NCBI GenBank assembly: GCA_031216445.1
Contig: CM062218.1
Location: forward strand, 16,739,001-16,803,000
Direction of reading: 5' to 3'
Length of the DNA: 64,000 nt
Origin: Lateolabrax maculatus
Lineage: Eukaryota > Chordata > Actinopteri > Acropomatiformes > Lateolabracidae
Part shown: positions 35,946-50,272 of the stretch, one piece after another
Numbering within the stretch: the first letter of the stretch is position 1
How the letters are laid out: every line of letters starts with the position of its first letter
Notes under the pieces: generated by a model
The model's database searches: none
The model's input: the letters and a program-made list of their open reading frames with translations, nothing else
What the model was told of the DNA's origin: nothing
Position numbers and translations under genes: made by a program

Positions 35946-36184
35946 TAAGGATGTATTTACTGTGCTACTTTCTGGTGTGATTGATACACCGTTTTATTTA
36001 GGTAATGTTCTTTCACGTCTGCTGGTATTTAGACAGTGTAGCACATTCACTTAATTTGTTTGTAATGGTTAAAATTTCTCAACATAAGTTATTGAAAGAA
36101 GTATCGTTTTTACATACGTATCGAAATTCAATGCTCTGCCCTATAGTCATGATGACAGAAGACTTGATACTGCCTCTGTACTGT

Positions 36185-36300
36185 TGCATAACGTTGTAGG
36201 GCAGTAGGCTATTATGCCAGCTCCCAAGTTTTAATGGGGTTAGAAAATGATTCAGAGTTCGACTCCTGGCCCAGACAAATACATAATGGTCACATTCTCC
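36185..36300 (+). mobile_element. Possible second tRNA-derived SINE fragment
   Basis: An A-box-like TAGGGCAGTAGG (36197-36208) and a B-box-like AGTTCGACTCC (36256-36266) are followed by TGGCCCAGACAAAT, similar to a fish SINE I recall. It is more diverged than the element at 35812. Confidence 0.4.
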
Positions 36301-37366
36301 TGTTTTGACGCAGCCATTAAAAAAAACAAGGTATTGTCCCACACCAAAATAAGTTGTTTGACAGCATTGACTGATTGGGAATGCATTCAGCAAACAGCCT
36401 GAATAACGACATCACTGCTTTGTCTGTTTTCAAATATTCTCATTACTGACTTGCACAACCTAAACAGCTACAATATGTTCCTGCTATAATAATGCTCCTA
36501 ATGAGTTAACCTCCAACAAACAGGTTGGAGCTTATTAGAAGTTACATGCAAGTTTAATAAGAGTTTAAAACTCAGGTGACTAAGAGGATAATTTTAGCCT
36601 CTGTCGTCTCTGTATTTTATGTTTGTCCATCTGTCTCTCTTTCCCAGCGCTCACTGAATGGGCTCGTTTCTCTGAGGGAACAAGGCATGCTGGGTAATTG
36701 TTAAGGGGGCAACTGGCACAAGTCAAACAGATGGAGATGTAGTGTGCGTAAAGCGTGTGTGTACGTGTGTTTGTGTGTGTGGCGGCGTCTGGTGGAGTCA
36801 AACGGCTGTGGATTTATCAGCTCCCCAGTGAAGGCCAAAAGAAACGCTTGCCAGATCCCACATTCTCACTCTCACGCTCACACACACACACTCATCATGC
36901 CTCACGTCTTTTAATATTCTCCCCTCCCTTCTTATGCCTGTCCTCATCTAGGTATCTATTTTTTGGCAGATTGTTGTGTTATTTTTCATCCATCCATCCG
37001 TTTATCCCTCCATCTCTTTGTAGTTTCTTGGACGGACGACCCGTCAAGTATCCTTCCTCTTTCTCTTCCCTCCTCACACCCATCTCCCCCTTCATCATTT
37101 TGCTCCTTCGTTTCTGGGAGCTTCGGAGCCATTGGCATTCCCAGCAAGTGACAGATGCCGAGAAGGAGAGGCATCGAGAAAAAGAGAGAGGAGAAGAAGA
37201 GCGAGGGAGAGGCGAGGCTTGATGTTTTGTTGCTCTTGTGTTCTAAAGGAAGGTCTGTCCTTTATCAACAGCGTAACAGGCTGCCGGGCTCAGTCATCCT
37301 GCTTTTTCTTCAACTGTTTACTGCTGGGTGTCGGGGCCCACACAGTTGGTGCCATGCACTTGCGCT

Positions 37367-37370
<4 letters not shown>

Positions 37371-37420
<50 letters not shown>
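37371..37420. repeat. (CA)25 microsatellite
   Basis: Twenty-five perfect CA units, one of the longest uninterrupted CA arrays in the window and probably polymorphic. Confidence 0.95.
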
Positions 37421-37421
<1 letters not shown>

Positions 37422-38779
37422 CTTTCTTTCATGCTTCAATGTGCATGCACAAACACACACACAAACAGACACTTTCACCCAAAACAAATATTGACAAATA
37501 TACACAGCAGATTTGTGAATTTTTAACGGCTGATTTATTTCACAAAGCATCTCTTTTCCAAGACTGGAGGTCACTTTTGTTGCAACAGTATTACCAGAAA
37601 ACACTCGGAATGACTCAGAGGAAAACATTTCATCTCCAAGCTGCTGTCCTCTCCTTGACTGATCATTTAAGGATTTAAAGGAGCTTCTTAAAGGCGCAGA
37701 GGATATAATCCAGTGTTTCCATAATCCTGCGTGGATGTACGCACTCAACCGGTCACTTTCACGCACGTACAGTCACACATGCATATTCAAATCAGAACAC
37801 GAGCAGACACACACATACAGACACACGTAGCTGCTGCAGGTGTCCGCCGTGTTTCTGATAACCTGCAGAAATGGTCTGCCAGTGTGTGACAATCATTTAC
37901 CGTCTTTACTGCAATCTTTATGGCTCTGTACTGAACAGGATTTGTCACATGTGAACTGAATCTTTGACGGTCGCCACGCTTTTGACATATTCTGAGATCT
38001 TCTGGCCTTTTCATCTCCTGCTTTTTTTTTCATCTGAAAAGAAAATGAAAAGGCTTGTCAATCAGCCTTAGCCAGCCACCTGGAAATCATATGATTATGC
38101 TGGAAATACTTTGTACGCCGTCACTTTGTAGAGCAAAAATGAGTGATTGAAATCATGATTGAGTGTATGGCCCCTGTGCATGGACTGCCATGCGTGTGTG
38201 GGGAGTCAAATATGTTGCATATGATGACATGTTTTCATAATAAAGATAATAAAATAATAATGTAAAGAAAAAAATTAAATTTTCAAGTTAAGTTTCAATA
38301 TTTTGAAGGAGAAATCGCTGAGGATTTGTCGCCCAAATGTGCCAAAAATGTTCCTCTCTTGTGAATTTAATCATCTACCTCACCAAAGTGCCTTTTTTTG
38401 GACTTGTTCTCCTTACTTATTTGAAGGTGACTTTTCTTTCCCTTCCCCGGCCTAATTGTGGTTGAGGATGAGCCATTTGGAATCACAAGAATTGTTTTAT
38501 TTTCTATCTGTAGTTTGGCTGAGCTTCATGGGTAAGACTCAGTATGAGGACAACAAACAGCTTAATATGTTTTAAAGTGACTCCAGAGAGGATTGAAGAC
38601 AAAGACAGAGGATATGAAAAGCCCTCTTTTAGATCTCTGCTATGCCATACTGCACAGGGATAGAGGGAGAGGAAGGGAAGTTTGCTGTTTTTTTTTTTTT
38701 TTTTTGCTGTTTCATACCTTTTAAAAGTTCTGCAGTTTTACAGTCAAACAGGAATCCATCCATTGCCAGACAGAAATGC

Positions 38780-38811
38780 CCACACACACACACACACCCC
38801 ACACACACACA
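38780..38811. repeat. (CA)n microsatellite
   Basis: About fifteen CA units with a CCCC interruption. A T-run precedes it at about 38689-38705. Confidence 0.95.
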
Positions 38812-39284
38812 GAAAAATAGATACTCAGCCCAGATACTCCAAAAAGTGTCAGAGTTTAGAAGTTTAATTGGCCAATGTGTCAGTAGAGGAACAGGGTGTG
38901 TGAGAGAAGTGTGGACAACTGCAGAGGGAGCACATCGCCCTCCAAACTCTCTCTGATTTACTAGGTGTTGCAGACGAAGATGTGTTCCTGTCTGATTGTC
39001 AGTTTCCCTTGTGTCTCCACTGTTTCATTCAGTGTTGCGAGCGCGAGTGAGAAAGGTGTGGAACTCTGTATGCAGCTGTCCTTGTGTTAGATGTCGAACT
39101 CTTTGGTGTGAGAACACTTTTTCAGTATAGTACTTGGTTTTAGGGTTACGGTTTGCATAAGGGATTATGTCAAAGGCCTGGTCATACCAGAAAGTGGCGA
39201 ATATGTAGCATGTTGGCACAGTAAACCTGTTGCGCTTTTGTGAGAGAGTCTATACTCCAGCTGAGGAAGTTATAAAAGTGGATG

Positions 39285-39440
39285 GTGACACACAGCTAGT
39301 TAATAATGTTCGATAATGTAGCTTCCTCCATCTTGGACTCTCTGGCTCTCCGTACCCTCACAGGTCAGCGCTCTCAAGATGGTCACCAAAGTTGAACTCC
39401 AAAAAGGCTTTTCATCGCCCTGCAGGCAAAATCCACTGGT
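39285..39440. repeat. Dispersed repeat shared with about 55275-55400
   Basis: CTTCCTCCATCTTGGACTCT, then GGTCAGCGCTCTCAAGATGG, matches the spacing and wording of CTTCCCCCATTTTGGACTCT, then GGTCAGCACTATCAAAATGG in the later copy. Class unknown. Confidence 0.6.
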
Positions 39441-41578
39441 TGCAGTGATTCCATTGGAAGGAATTTAGCTACAAAATTCAGCCATTTTAAATGCTGACGT
39501 GGCCATTACTTTCAGGTAAAAGTGTGCACATAGTGAAGAGATGTATTATGTTAGGTGTCAGGGACTGGAAACCATCAGTTGGAATCAGTATACTAAAATG
39601 TAGTTTTTATGTTTTTGTGTGTTCTTTTGTGTGAGCATTTGTTTGCAGGCACGAAAGGGTAGGAGGACTCCCTGAGGGAAAGACCTCATTCCAAGGCCTT
39701 GCCTGTCGATATTACTGCTACAAATCAGACCTCCCACACCGCTGAGAGCAGCAAATAGTACACACTCACACACACAAGCACACACTCTCACAGACTCCAT
39801 TGACTAAGGGAAAGTTTTATTACCAATCTCTGCCTTATACGGCTCCCCTGCTACAGTTTGGACTGTGCGAGTTTGAATGCCTTGTTTATCTAGTACGTGC
39901 ATGATGTGCTTATGCATGCACATGTGTGTTTATGTCTGTATTTCATTTATTCCGTGTGCATGCACATGCACATGCACATTTGTGCACACGTGGGTGTTTC
40001 ATTAGGAAGCATGTGTACATGTGCACAGATTTGACCTGTTTGCTCAGTTGGGAAAACATATTGCCCTCTATCTAGACAGAGATGTGCAGTGTAGCAACAG
40101 AGAAAACAAAAGTAGTCTGAATCTAATGCGTCAGGCTGCCGTCTATGGCACTGTTGCCATTTACAGAGCCTTTAAAATCTTTAAAAAACAAACAGGATGC
40201 ATTTCTAATGCTGCATGTGACCTTTTGCGTAGTTTGCTTCTGATAAGTGTGGTCCAGGACACTCATTTGAGCATTATATCATGTAGTATGCACACAACTA
40301 GTGATCTGTGGTGTTATTTTTAATAAAACTTTATTACCTCCCTTCATTTTAACATGCACAATTTCATTACTGGTTGATAAACCATAGCGATTAACATGAT
40401 TAAATCTGTATATACAGTATTCCCAGTTTGTCTTAGAATACAGGAATGATGGAAAGGTAGGAGACAGGGATACTCCTTCTAATGGAACTCCCATAACCTA
40501 GGCATTGTTTGTAATAATAGAGCTGAGATCAGCTCGTTAAGCTCATCCCACCAGCGGATCTCACTGGATTGACAAAAGATCCATCACTAAACCCGAGTGG
40601 TACAGTAAATTACACTCAGTCATCATCACCCATCTGTTGTAGATTTGCCAGACCTTAAGCTTATCTCTCGTCTGACTCTGCGCTCTGCTTTATATTTGTG
40701 GGTAAATCGGAAAAAGAAAGGCTGTTAGAGGAAGAAACAAAAAGGTGCGACTGACAGAGAGAGACAGTGAGAGACAGAAAGAGACCACTGAGATCCATCG
40801 AGTCTCTTCCCACCTGCAGTGCTAATGCGACTAGACGGAGAGGGTGTCAGACAGACTGATGTCACAGTGGAGTCCATCACATGTACTTCCTTGAAGTTTT
40901 GAAGTTGGACACCCAACTTGAAGTCGAAAATGCAATCAAACTTTGATGGCAACGAAGAACCTGGTTTTCCTTTTGCTTAGCACAAATTCTGTCCAGCTAT
41001 GGTACCATGTTGATAGTGTGTATCAACAGGGACACAGCACATGCAGATTGAGTAGCTAAGTGGGTGTCGATGGACTGATTTCCTTGCGTACTAATGAAGT
41101 ACTTACATTCAAAATAGATCTCATGTTGTTGTGGGCGTTCAGATACAAAGTTCAAGGTAATTACTGCAAAAATTGCAGATACAGTTATATAATTGACATT
41201 GACCTTTTTTTGCATTCATTTTAGAGGTTGCAAAGAGTGACATATTGGACAATAGTGAGTGACTTTCTCATTCTTGTGAAAGCTGAAGCACCGCATAATT
41301 ACTGTATCACTGGACACTGAATGGGAGGAATGGACTTTGCTTTGCCAGCTAAATATGGAATGGATGTATTATGTAGTGTCAAATACTTTGCATCTCAAAT
41401 GATCAAACCACTAAAGAATTCTCCCCTGGCTCACTGTTTGGTTGTCTAATAATTCATTTTCCATCACATACCCACCCTTTTTTTCTGTGTCTCCATTTAA
41501 AAATGTAGAACTGTTATGGACTAAATTTAATGGATTGTATTGTTACACTGATTCAGATTCAAATTTGAACTCCCCCCA

Positions 41579-41604
41579 ACACACAGACACACACACACAC
41601 ACAT
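41579..41604. repeat. (CA)n microsatellite
   Basis: About twelve CA units with one GA interruption. Confidence 0.9.
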
Positions 41605-43826
41605 ACATAAGCACACAGATTTCTGCCCCCTGGTTGTACGAATGCTTCCAACAGCATAATAAAAGCGTAATTTAAACAGAATAATTCATTGGTTGAAGCA
41701 TTGTCAAATCACTGCGTGTTTGTTGACAGAAGCCTGTGATACTGTTTATAGTCCAGTATGCAATATTTTTTTTATGAATACATCATTACCACATCTCTGT
41801 GTGAGCGTGGCACACCCACACTAACCATTCAAACTTTAGATCTCTGATTTGATAAATGCACAAAACACACTACGAGGCACCAGGCATCAAAGGGAGGAGA
41901 CCCAACTTTGTTCACTGAGGAAGAGCTCAGTCTCTCTGGGTCCAGTCATCCTCACTGCTTTACCAGGCCGTGATCCATTGGGAGAGAGCCGGACTCTGGA
42001 GGTTACAGCTGTCGTCTTCATATTGATTTGGCAAAGTGGCCATTTATTTTAATTAGCTAATGAATAGACTGCTTGAATTGGATGGACGTGGGGTTCTTTG
42101 ACTTGATCACGTTTAGAAATCAGCAAATGAGCCCGGTTCACTGGAGAGCAGTTCCCCCGTTGCAATGAATCAAACGGTGCACCCCGCCGGCTTCGTATTA
42201 GAGACACAGATATACGAGAGACAGACAGGGAATGTAGCTGAATGACAGACAAAATACAGAAGTTAAACAGAAGAGCACAACAGAAAATGTTCCCAGACTT
42301 TCAAAAGCCATCTTTAAAGTCTGAGGGATCGTCCTGACTCCCAGCATGCTCTCTCTTGTCATCCGAGGCTTTTCCATCTCTCATCACAATAATTTTAATC
42401 TTTCAAGCCATGGCCTATTTCCATGTCTTCTATATGGATCATGATTGGTGAGGATACTGACTTTTTGCCTGTAGGTTTGGCCTCAGTCTTTTAGCATGAT
42501 GAAGAGTAAAAAAAAAAAGAGTAAAAAAAAAAAAAAAATAGCCTGCTTTTGTTTACCTCGGTCTGAAATCAATGAGATACTGTTTAAAAAATTATAAATT
42601 TCCTGTGGTAAATCTGCCACCGTTATTGCAAACTGCCGCCACGCTGGGAACATCATGAGCAATAACACTAGCCTTTTTTCTGTCCATTATTTTCTGTCAG
42701 CGGAGATCAGGGCTTTAGGTCTGGAGGGGTAACAGGAAGTTGTTAGAGCCCGAAGACTGTTTGAAAAAGGTGTGAAACCAGGAAGCCCTCTGTTGCACAG
42801 GCCTATGAGCATTTATCCAGCTGTTCTCTTCAGGTTGACAGAAGGGATGTGACATAAGAAACCTGTAACCCCGTTCGTTCTCTTTTACATTTAAACAAGG
42901 ACGACGTTTGTGTTCGCCTAGTGTAAGCAGATGGTTGAGAAAACAAAGGCTTGGCATGGTTTGAGATAGATGCAGCCACCACATCTTTACAGCACCTTGA
43001 TCCATACCTGCAGTTAAGCGCCAGCCATTTCAGAACTTGTGTAAGAAAATAACATCGAGCCTAGACGTTGTAATTACAGACACTGTTGAGACAACCTAAT
43101 TTTGCGATGATAAGCATAAAAACGCAGTGTGCTTTGAATTCAGGTTTAAGCTTCCCTGGACGAACTAAACAAAGCACAATTAATGATCAGTGGAGCAGTT
43201 AAGGGGGCTGGAATCACACAGCTCTAAGAAGGAGAAGGAAAGGGAGTGAAGAGCAAAGAGAAAGCTGGAGTATCTCTAAGCAAAAGCCGAATGGAGAGGC
43301 AGACTTAGCAGAGCAGATGGTTTCAGAGTTTTTGCCCGAGGCGCTCCATACTCACAGAAATCACTACAAGGAAGGAGAGAGACGGAGAGAGATGATGAGT
43401 TGAAACACTAACTACACATCTGCAGTTCCTCTCCTGCAGTGCTTCAGAAGGGTAGAGAGAGCAGGGAGAAAAAACGGAGGAGTTTTGACAGGCATCACCA
43501 ACACTGCGCCTCGTTCAGTAGCCTCAGTGTTCAGAGCAATCACAGTTGACACATGGCATCCATCATCCTCCTGATATGTTTTACCAATACGCTTTCTTTT
43601 ACGTTTTGCTGAACTTATTGGATATTCTCCTTTTTTCCGTCAAGCAGACGCACTGCCACTTTTCAGACACATATGCATATTTTTCTAAATGCAGTTCAGT
43701 GTTTGTGGGGTCAACTCGAACGGAAAACATAGCTGCCTTGAAATCCTGCAGCTGAGCTTGGGTGTGCGGATCCGTTTGACAGCCAATCTCCTCTGTGCCA
43801 CTTCCCCCAAAAGTACACTGTGGACA

Positions 43827-43849
43827 AACACACACACACACACACACAT
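43827..43849. repeat. (CA)n microsatellite
   Basis: Eleven CA units. Confidence 0.95.
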
Positions 43850-44921
43850 ACACAGACACCTGTGTACTGTGCCGGGCTGAATGAAGGGTGGATGATGGAT
43901 TAGTGTGAGACTTGGTAGTGTCGCCCTCTGTTCTGACATGAGACAGAGAGATTGGAGGGCTCGAGGTTCATTGAGCTTCAGGCCCGTCGCAGCATTCAGC
44001 TCACCTACTGTACACGCTCCACTGACACCTGGATGGATTTGTGTGTGAAGGAGAGTCTTCTAAGACAGAGGACGTCTCGACCTGAACTACTCACATTTCT
44101 TAAGCCGCAATGATCAAACATGGTAATAGCTGACTGCAAGCGTCCATAGTCTTACCCAAATCTCTGCTCAGAAGTTGATCCAAAATCAATTTACTGTGTT
44201 TCTTTTCTCATTGGAAATCCACCACGCATCGCACTGCCACACAGTCAATTTTCTTTGACGCGGCTGTCTATGCCTCTCCGTGCACATGTGCCCCCTAACT
44301 GCCTCTCTCCATCTCTATTACATGCCCTGCCGTTCTCTCATAACACCACGATAGCCACTCTGAACACAATTGCCATCGATTGCTTCATTTCTCCGTGTTT
44401 GTCTCTTTCTGGGAGTTCAGCACAGGTGAGAGGAATCCCAGGTTGTGGTCAAGTCTCTGCATATGCCACCTGAGAGGGAGATAATTAGAGAATGAGAGGG
44501 ACTGATGAAGAGAGAAAGGCGTGATGGGATATACTGCGAGTAAAGAGTAAATGTCAGCTTTATCCATTTTCAGTTGGGCTCTGTATTGTTGGACACGTTT
44601 GACTCACACACACTATGAAATAAAAGTACGAACAGCCACCCCATTAGTAAACGTTCAACAACATGACACACACAAAAATGCAACCTTGGAAAATCATATA
44701 CAGCATAACACAATGCCAGTTTGAGTGCTCTGTATGCTGTTATGGTGTATGTGTGTGTGATGCAATCTCTCCCCCCCCCCCATCCCCTCACCCTTCCTCC
44801 CTGTGATGACTGGAAGGTTATCTGAGGAGTGTCATGCCCAAAAGCCAGCAGACAGCTATGCCCTTTACAACAAAGTATCGGTGCTAATTAGAGACTATGA
44901 GTATGTCACTGGACTTAAGTC

Positions 44922-44928
44922 TGTGTGT

Positions 44929-44968
<40 letters not shown>
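44922..44968. repeat. (TG)n microsatellite
   Basis: About twenty-two TG units with one C interruption. Confidence 0.95.
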
Positions 44969-44969
<1 letters not shown>

Positions 44970-45284
44970 ACTGTGACTATCCATGCATGGCTCTATCAGC
45001 CTCTTACATTGAAACACAGGAGTGTTGGTTCCACTCATCATTTCAACGGGACTTTTGAGACTTGTTATAAGGACACATCTCTGGGTGGCCACACATGGCC
45101 TGAAAATGCCAGTTATACATCTTGCAGGGATATAATTATTTAAATATCTATCCACAATACCTTACCTGTTCTCTTACAACTTTGTCTCTGCACCTGACTG
45201 ATATTCCCATTTGCTATAGTTCTGCTGTACTGCAGTGCTTTGAGCTAAATGCTAATGTCATCATGCGAAAAGTTGTCGAGGCAT

Positions 45285-45460
45285 TTAATTTAAAACCAAA
45301 ACTGGCGGTAGAGGAGAAGTCAGGGGGTCACATGCCCCCATGAATGCATGTACAACATTACATGGCAAACCAAGTTATTGTTGAATAATTGAGATATTTC
45401 AGTCCGGACCAAAGTGGTGGACAGACTGACAGACCGACTTTGCCATCCCCAGAGCCACGC
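45285..45460 (-). repeat. Dispersed fish repeat, copy 3
   Basis: On the minus strand it contains TTGGTCCGGACTGAAATATC and later CCCCCTGACTTCTCCTCTA, the two landmarks of the copy at 4866-5125, in the same order. Confidence 0.65.
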
Positions 45461-48400
45461 CCCGAGTGAGACAAAAAATGTTTAACTTCTTTCAACTTAA
45501 CTTTTTTTGGGTGTTTATTAGTATACATATTCAAATCAGTTAACGGTTTACGATTGGTGTCTACTGCATGATTTTAGGTGCAGGAGCTTAAAAATCATTA
45601 GAATTAGAATCTGCACATTTCTGTGTGAAGGTGGAAATGCTTTGATTTACATATTCCTCACTTACAATCCATACTGTAGGACAGGATGCGGCATATCCAT
45701 TACCAAGCCTAATTCAAGGACGGGCAGACAAAAGCACTAATGCACGGCACTTTAAAGCAAAAAGTACACTTTTGCAAAACACACTCTTACGCAAAACGTA
45801 TATAACACATTCCAAGTGTTGTAATTAACTTTTTTGGTGCACCCAATTTCCCCTAAAATGGCTTGTCTATTTCATTTCAGTTTTATAGAGTGATGTGAGA
45901 AATTATTCAGCCACAACAAAATAAGAATTGAAAGTCTCTAGACAGTGTGTTAAAAACCAAGCAGTCTCTTGTGGCCACAACATTGCATGCTGTTATACTG
46001 AGGCTGCTGCCCGAGTCTTGGTCTTTTGATGGCACAGCTATAAACTCTGCAAACTATGTGGAGAGATAGAGGTGGTGAAAAAACACACTTAAAAATACAA
46101 TAGGCTCAGCAGTGCAAGGTCCATCAATTTTTTGGGTGGATTTCTTTTTAAGAGAGGACTTGATTGAGCCCATTATGACGGGATTGTGTCCAGGCTTATA
46201 TAGAAATACCTTCCACTGGCAGCCACGCCACCTCAAGATGAGATATGGCCCATTTGATTGCGGTTTATAGTGTTCGACATTATCCATAGCTGCCAGCAAA
46301 TGCATCCTAGCTGAATGGTATCCGTCCCCTTTGATACAGGGTGACGCCGCACCCCGAGTGAGGACTCACACTCGGATGGCATTTTGGTCGTATGACTCTC
46401 CTGTTGTCTCATACTTTTCCAGGTGAACCGAGCGAAATTGTTGTGCATTCTCAATCAAACGCGAGGCAGATCCTCGTTTCATCACGGCCTTGCGCTTAGA
46501 GAGGGCAGCTCTGAAATTTAGTGTGAACCCATCGCATCAGGGGCAGCCTTGTCTCTGCTTGAAACTTGCACTGGCGAAATAAAGGAAATCGCTGATGCTA
46601 AGCCAGAAAAAAAAATTCAAGATAGAAAGGCAGGCAAGCAAGAGCGGAGGAAGGGTCACAATATCATGAGTCTGCAACAAGAAAGAGAAACTTCTCACCC
46701 GGGCATCAGCTTTTGTGACTACAGTGCATACAGTTTATGTACTTAATCTTCTAAATGCATTCAAATGTATGAAAACAGGAATAGTGCAGAGTTCACAGTA
46801 CAAAAAAAGCTGCTCTGGCTGCCATATGCATTTTTGATAGTCTTTGGGGTGGGTTACAGGTCGAGTTTACACACTCTGTACCAGGACCCACAAACACACT
46901 CGTAATCTCTCTTCTGGCACTCTGCCCACAACTTCAGGGCAGGAAAGAAGAAACAAATCAACTAAAAGAAGCAGTAAGAGAAGACAAGGTTAACTCAAAG
47001 TGTGGAAGACAGAAAAGTTTCATATTTAAATATGTACTCAATCAGAGAAATTGTGCAATATGCCACATGCTGTTTTTTTTTATCCCCTGTTAACCATTCG
47101 GTCTTCCCCCTCCTCCAGCATGCAATAATTCTTTCCTCCTTCATTTAACCTCCATCTTTTCTGCTGGCTGATGAACATCAGAAGCACGCTGAGTTCAGGC
47201 AATTTCTCTCCCTGACTCTGTCTTTCTGCAGCGTTCCTCTCTCGTGCTCTTCATAAGATCAAAAATAACCGAGCTGCTGGCTTTGTTGTCATATAAAGGA
47301 CAGCGGGGGGAATGTAACTATCCTCTATTTGAGATACACCCCAGCTGTTAGCGCAGTGCATGGTAAATTATGGTTTGTGAGGCTTGCGGTGTGCAGCTCC
47401 CATGCAATGAATTAATAAAACTACAAGAAGAAGAAAAAGATGAAGCGGTGCTATCTGAGGCTCCAAGGCCTGAACTCATGAACCCATACTTTATAATGAG
47501 TGTTGAGGTGTGCGTGCGTGCATTCTGCACATGTATTTTTGTGTGAGAGACTGTATGCCTGCTCGTTTGTATGTTTGTGCGACTAGTAACCAGCAATATT
47601 CTCATGCAATATGGATGTCACTGAGTGCTCAGAGTGGACTAGAAGGGAGCAGCAAAGCAAAACTGCAGTAATGGTATGCAAGCCTGCATCTCGTGTGAAA
47701 TAGTTTTACAGTATACGCCGTCATTTCTGTAGTGAACTGTTCCGAGGACGCTTTGCCAGCAAATGAGGGATGCATGAATTCAAAATAAGCAGCAACATGC
47801 ACAGATGCACACAGCTGGCATGGACAGAGATATGGTCTGATAGCTTTCTTTGGCCAAACATGCATATTGTATTTGTTTATATTTTTTGGGGGGGGAGGGA
47901 TGATAATTCATATCCCAAACAGATTCCAACCCACACAAAAACAAACACATTCAGCTACACACACACACACAAACTGGCTTGTCAGGCCAACATGAATCGC
48001 TGTGAAAATCCTGGCCTCCAGTATATTCATGGAGTGTCAAATATGAAAAATTGATTAGTGAAATGCCACATGTCATCATATTGGAAATCTAAGGCGTTTC
48101 AGCGTGTGATGGAAGCAGAAATGGCGCCATGATTTGAGTGACACATACGGAGAGGGAGAGAGATATGGTGTGTGTCTCTTTGTGTGCGAACACCTCACTG
48201 TGCGTTGGCACTTTGTTCCTGTGGAGTTGCTGACAGTGTGTGGATGTTCTGGCTCTGTTTAATGAGCAGATCTCAGGATTAACACAGGAAGATAATGAGA
48301 AACAGCATTGCAGAAAGAGACTGAGAGTGCCAAAACAGTTGTTCACATTTTCAGCACCCTGCTAGTTCCGCTTGCACATCAGACTGGTTTGTGTTTCCAT

Positions 48401-49660
48401 ATTCTGCCCGTGGTCCGAAAAGGCAAGCTGAGCGAATAGAACAGTTACTGGGTGATAGTTATGCCATAAATTTCAGTATGCATAAACTGATTTATCACTA
48501 GAGGCACCATACTCCATACTCTCTCTACAGGCTGTTCAACCCGAGCAGTCACCTGTATAAACTGCCGAAGACAACACTTTTCACATATGTGTTTATATTG
48601 TTTCTTTCTTCAGAGCACCGCCTCCATTTTACAATCTTACTGTATGAATCCAACACACATCCTCGCACACAGAAGTGTACTGACGGAAGTGTCCAAGTTG
48701 ACACGCAGCATTTGCCTTGTAAATGTTTTGAGCTGCATTAAAGTAAAGATTAATAACAAAATCATAACCAATTAACAAACCAAAAGCGATACATTTAAAC
48801 CTGCTTTTCAGTACAGATTGCAGCCACATTTGTTTGAGATTGAAATGCAGATTAGAATTGTAAACAGTTTCTATCCCTGGTATCATCTTTCATTCCTGAA
48901 GCATTGTGTAATCAATGGTATGAAAAACTGAAAATAACAAACACAGGCAATGGGTAGAAAATTAATTCATAAACACATTCAGAGGAAGCAGCAGCAAAAC
49001 GTCTATGTTACTAAGTAACAAGGTTGGAGCCAAATCTAGCATCAAGCAGTGTCGGACAGAAAATATGCCCTCAGTCAGCTGCTGCATAATAGCAGCAAAT
49101 GATTATACAGAAAATTAATCAACATAAAATCCTCCCTCTCAAAAATTATGTATTGACTAAAGAAAGTCGTGTTGCTTTTCCAACTTGCCAGGTAACCTGT
49201 AGATAACAGCAACCCTTTTTTATCTACAGATGCTTTGACATTCTCCAAAGACTGAAAGAGATCTTACACTATGACTCAATAGGGCCAAATCCTGTAGCAA
49301 CTGTTTTTACCGAACACCCTCATCTCTTTGTTTTTCCTCGTTCCTAACAGAGCTCTCCCTCAGGTCTTAATGCATCGAGATGGATTCTTTTAGATCACAG
49401 CCACATAGTACTGCAGGAACTTCACAGAACAAATTTTACGCTAATCCCTGTATTGCTTAAGGGCTACAAGCCAAGCAGTAAAGATGGCATAGCACGATTC
49501 CAAAGCCCGTAGATGAATCTCAGTAGGAGAGAAAATGAGTTACCGCTCTTTTTACATTGTTCTTTTTTTTTGTTAAATGATGTTCTTCTCTGAGTAACTT
49601 TCTGCTTTTCTCTTTTTCTGTCTTCTAAACTTTTGCAATCCCACAAGCAGACATATGTGG

Positions 49661-49662
<2 letters not shown>

Positions 49663-49695
<33 letters not shown>
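49663..49695. repeat. (AC)n microsatellite
   Basis: Sixteen uninterrupted AC units. Confidence 0.95.
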
Positions 49696-49696
<1 letters not shown>

Positions 49697-50243
49697 TGGC
49701 ATTTCTTTCCTTCATTATCACTTGGGTGGCATTTTCCACATTCTTCTACTTAGTGCCGTTTTGCCTGACTTCCCAACCCCTGTTGTGTGTGTTCAAGCGT
49801 GGGTATAATGTGACGGGCAACAAAGTTGGAAAAAGCCAAGTAGGAGAAAGAGTTGAGAAATTGGCAGATTGATGGAAACAGAGGGAAAGAAACTGGTAGA
49901 AAGAAAGACATAGAGAGCGCTCGCGAGTGTGTGTGTAGGTCACCAATGTAGTCAGCTTCGTCACCCAGAATAAGATAATCACCTCCCTCTAATGATGTGG
50001 CTGCTCATCGCAGGGGGCAACCGCAGCCCACGGCGGTCTGTTGTTGACAATCACCACACACACGCACACACATATCAGACATACATCAAGACGCTCACAA
50101 GCGTGAGAGCCAATTAATGAGAGGGACGGGATGGAAGAGGAGGGAGAAAGGACGATTCGGAATTACGACATTCCTCATTGTCAAAATTCTTAGCGCCGCT
50201 TTGCTCCCATTAGCTAATTAGTGTCTGGTTGTCACCCACTTTC

Positions 50244-50272
50244 TCTTTCTTTCTTTCTTTCTTTCTCTCTCT
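50244..50272. repeat. (TTTC)n tetranucleotide repeat
   Basis: Five TTTC units flanked by shorter CT repeats. Confidence 0.9.

Larger units (their letters stand above)
30001..40000. other. Intronic region, 30-40 kb
   Basis: No exon is supported. Contents: a 600-base pyrimidine tract (about 32040-32640), a non-repetitive block with three CAGGTG-type E-boxes (33030-33480), five sizeable GT/CA microsatellites, two probable tRNA-derived SINE fragments (35812-35945 and 36185-36300) and one copy of another dispersed repeat (about 39285-39440). The 121-codon frame at 31226-31591 (plus) has no recognised domain or splice context. Confidence 0.5.
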
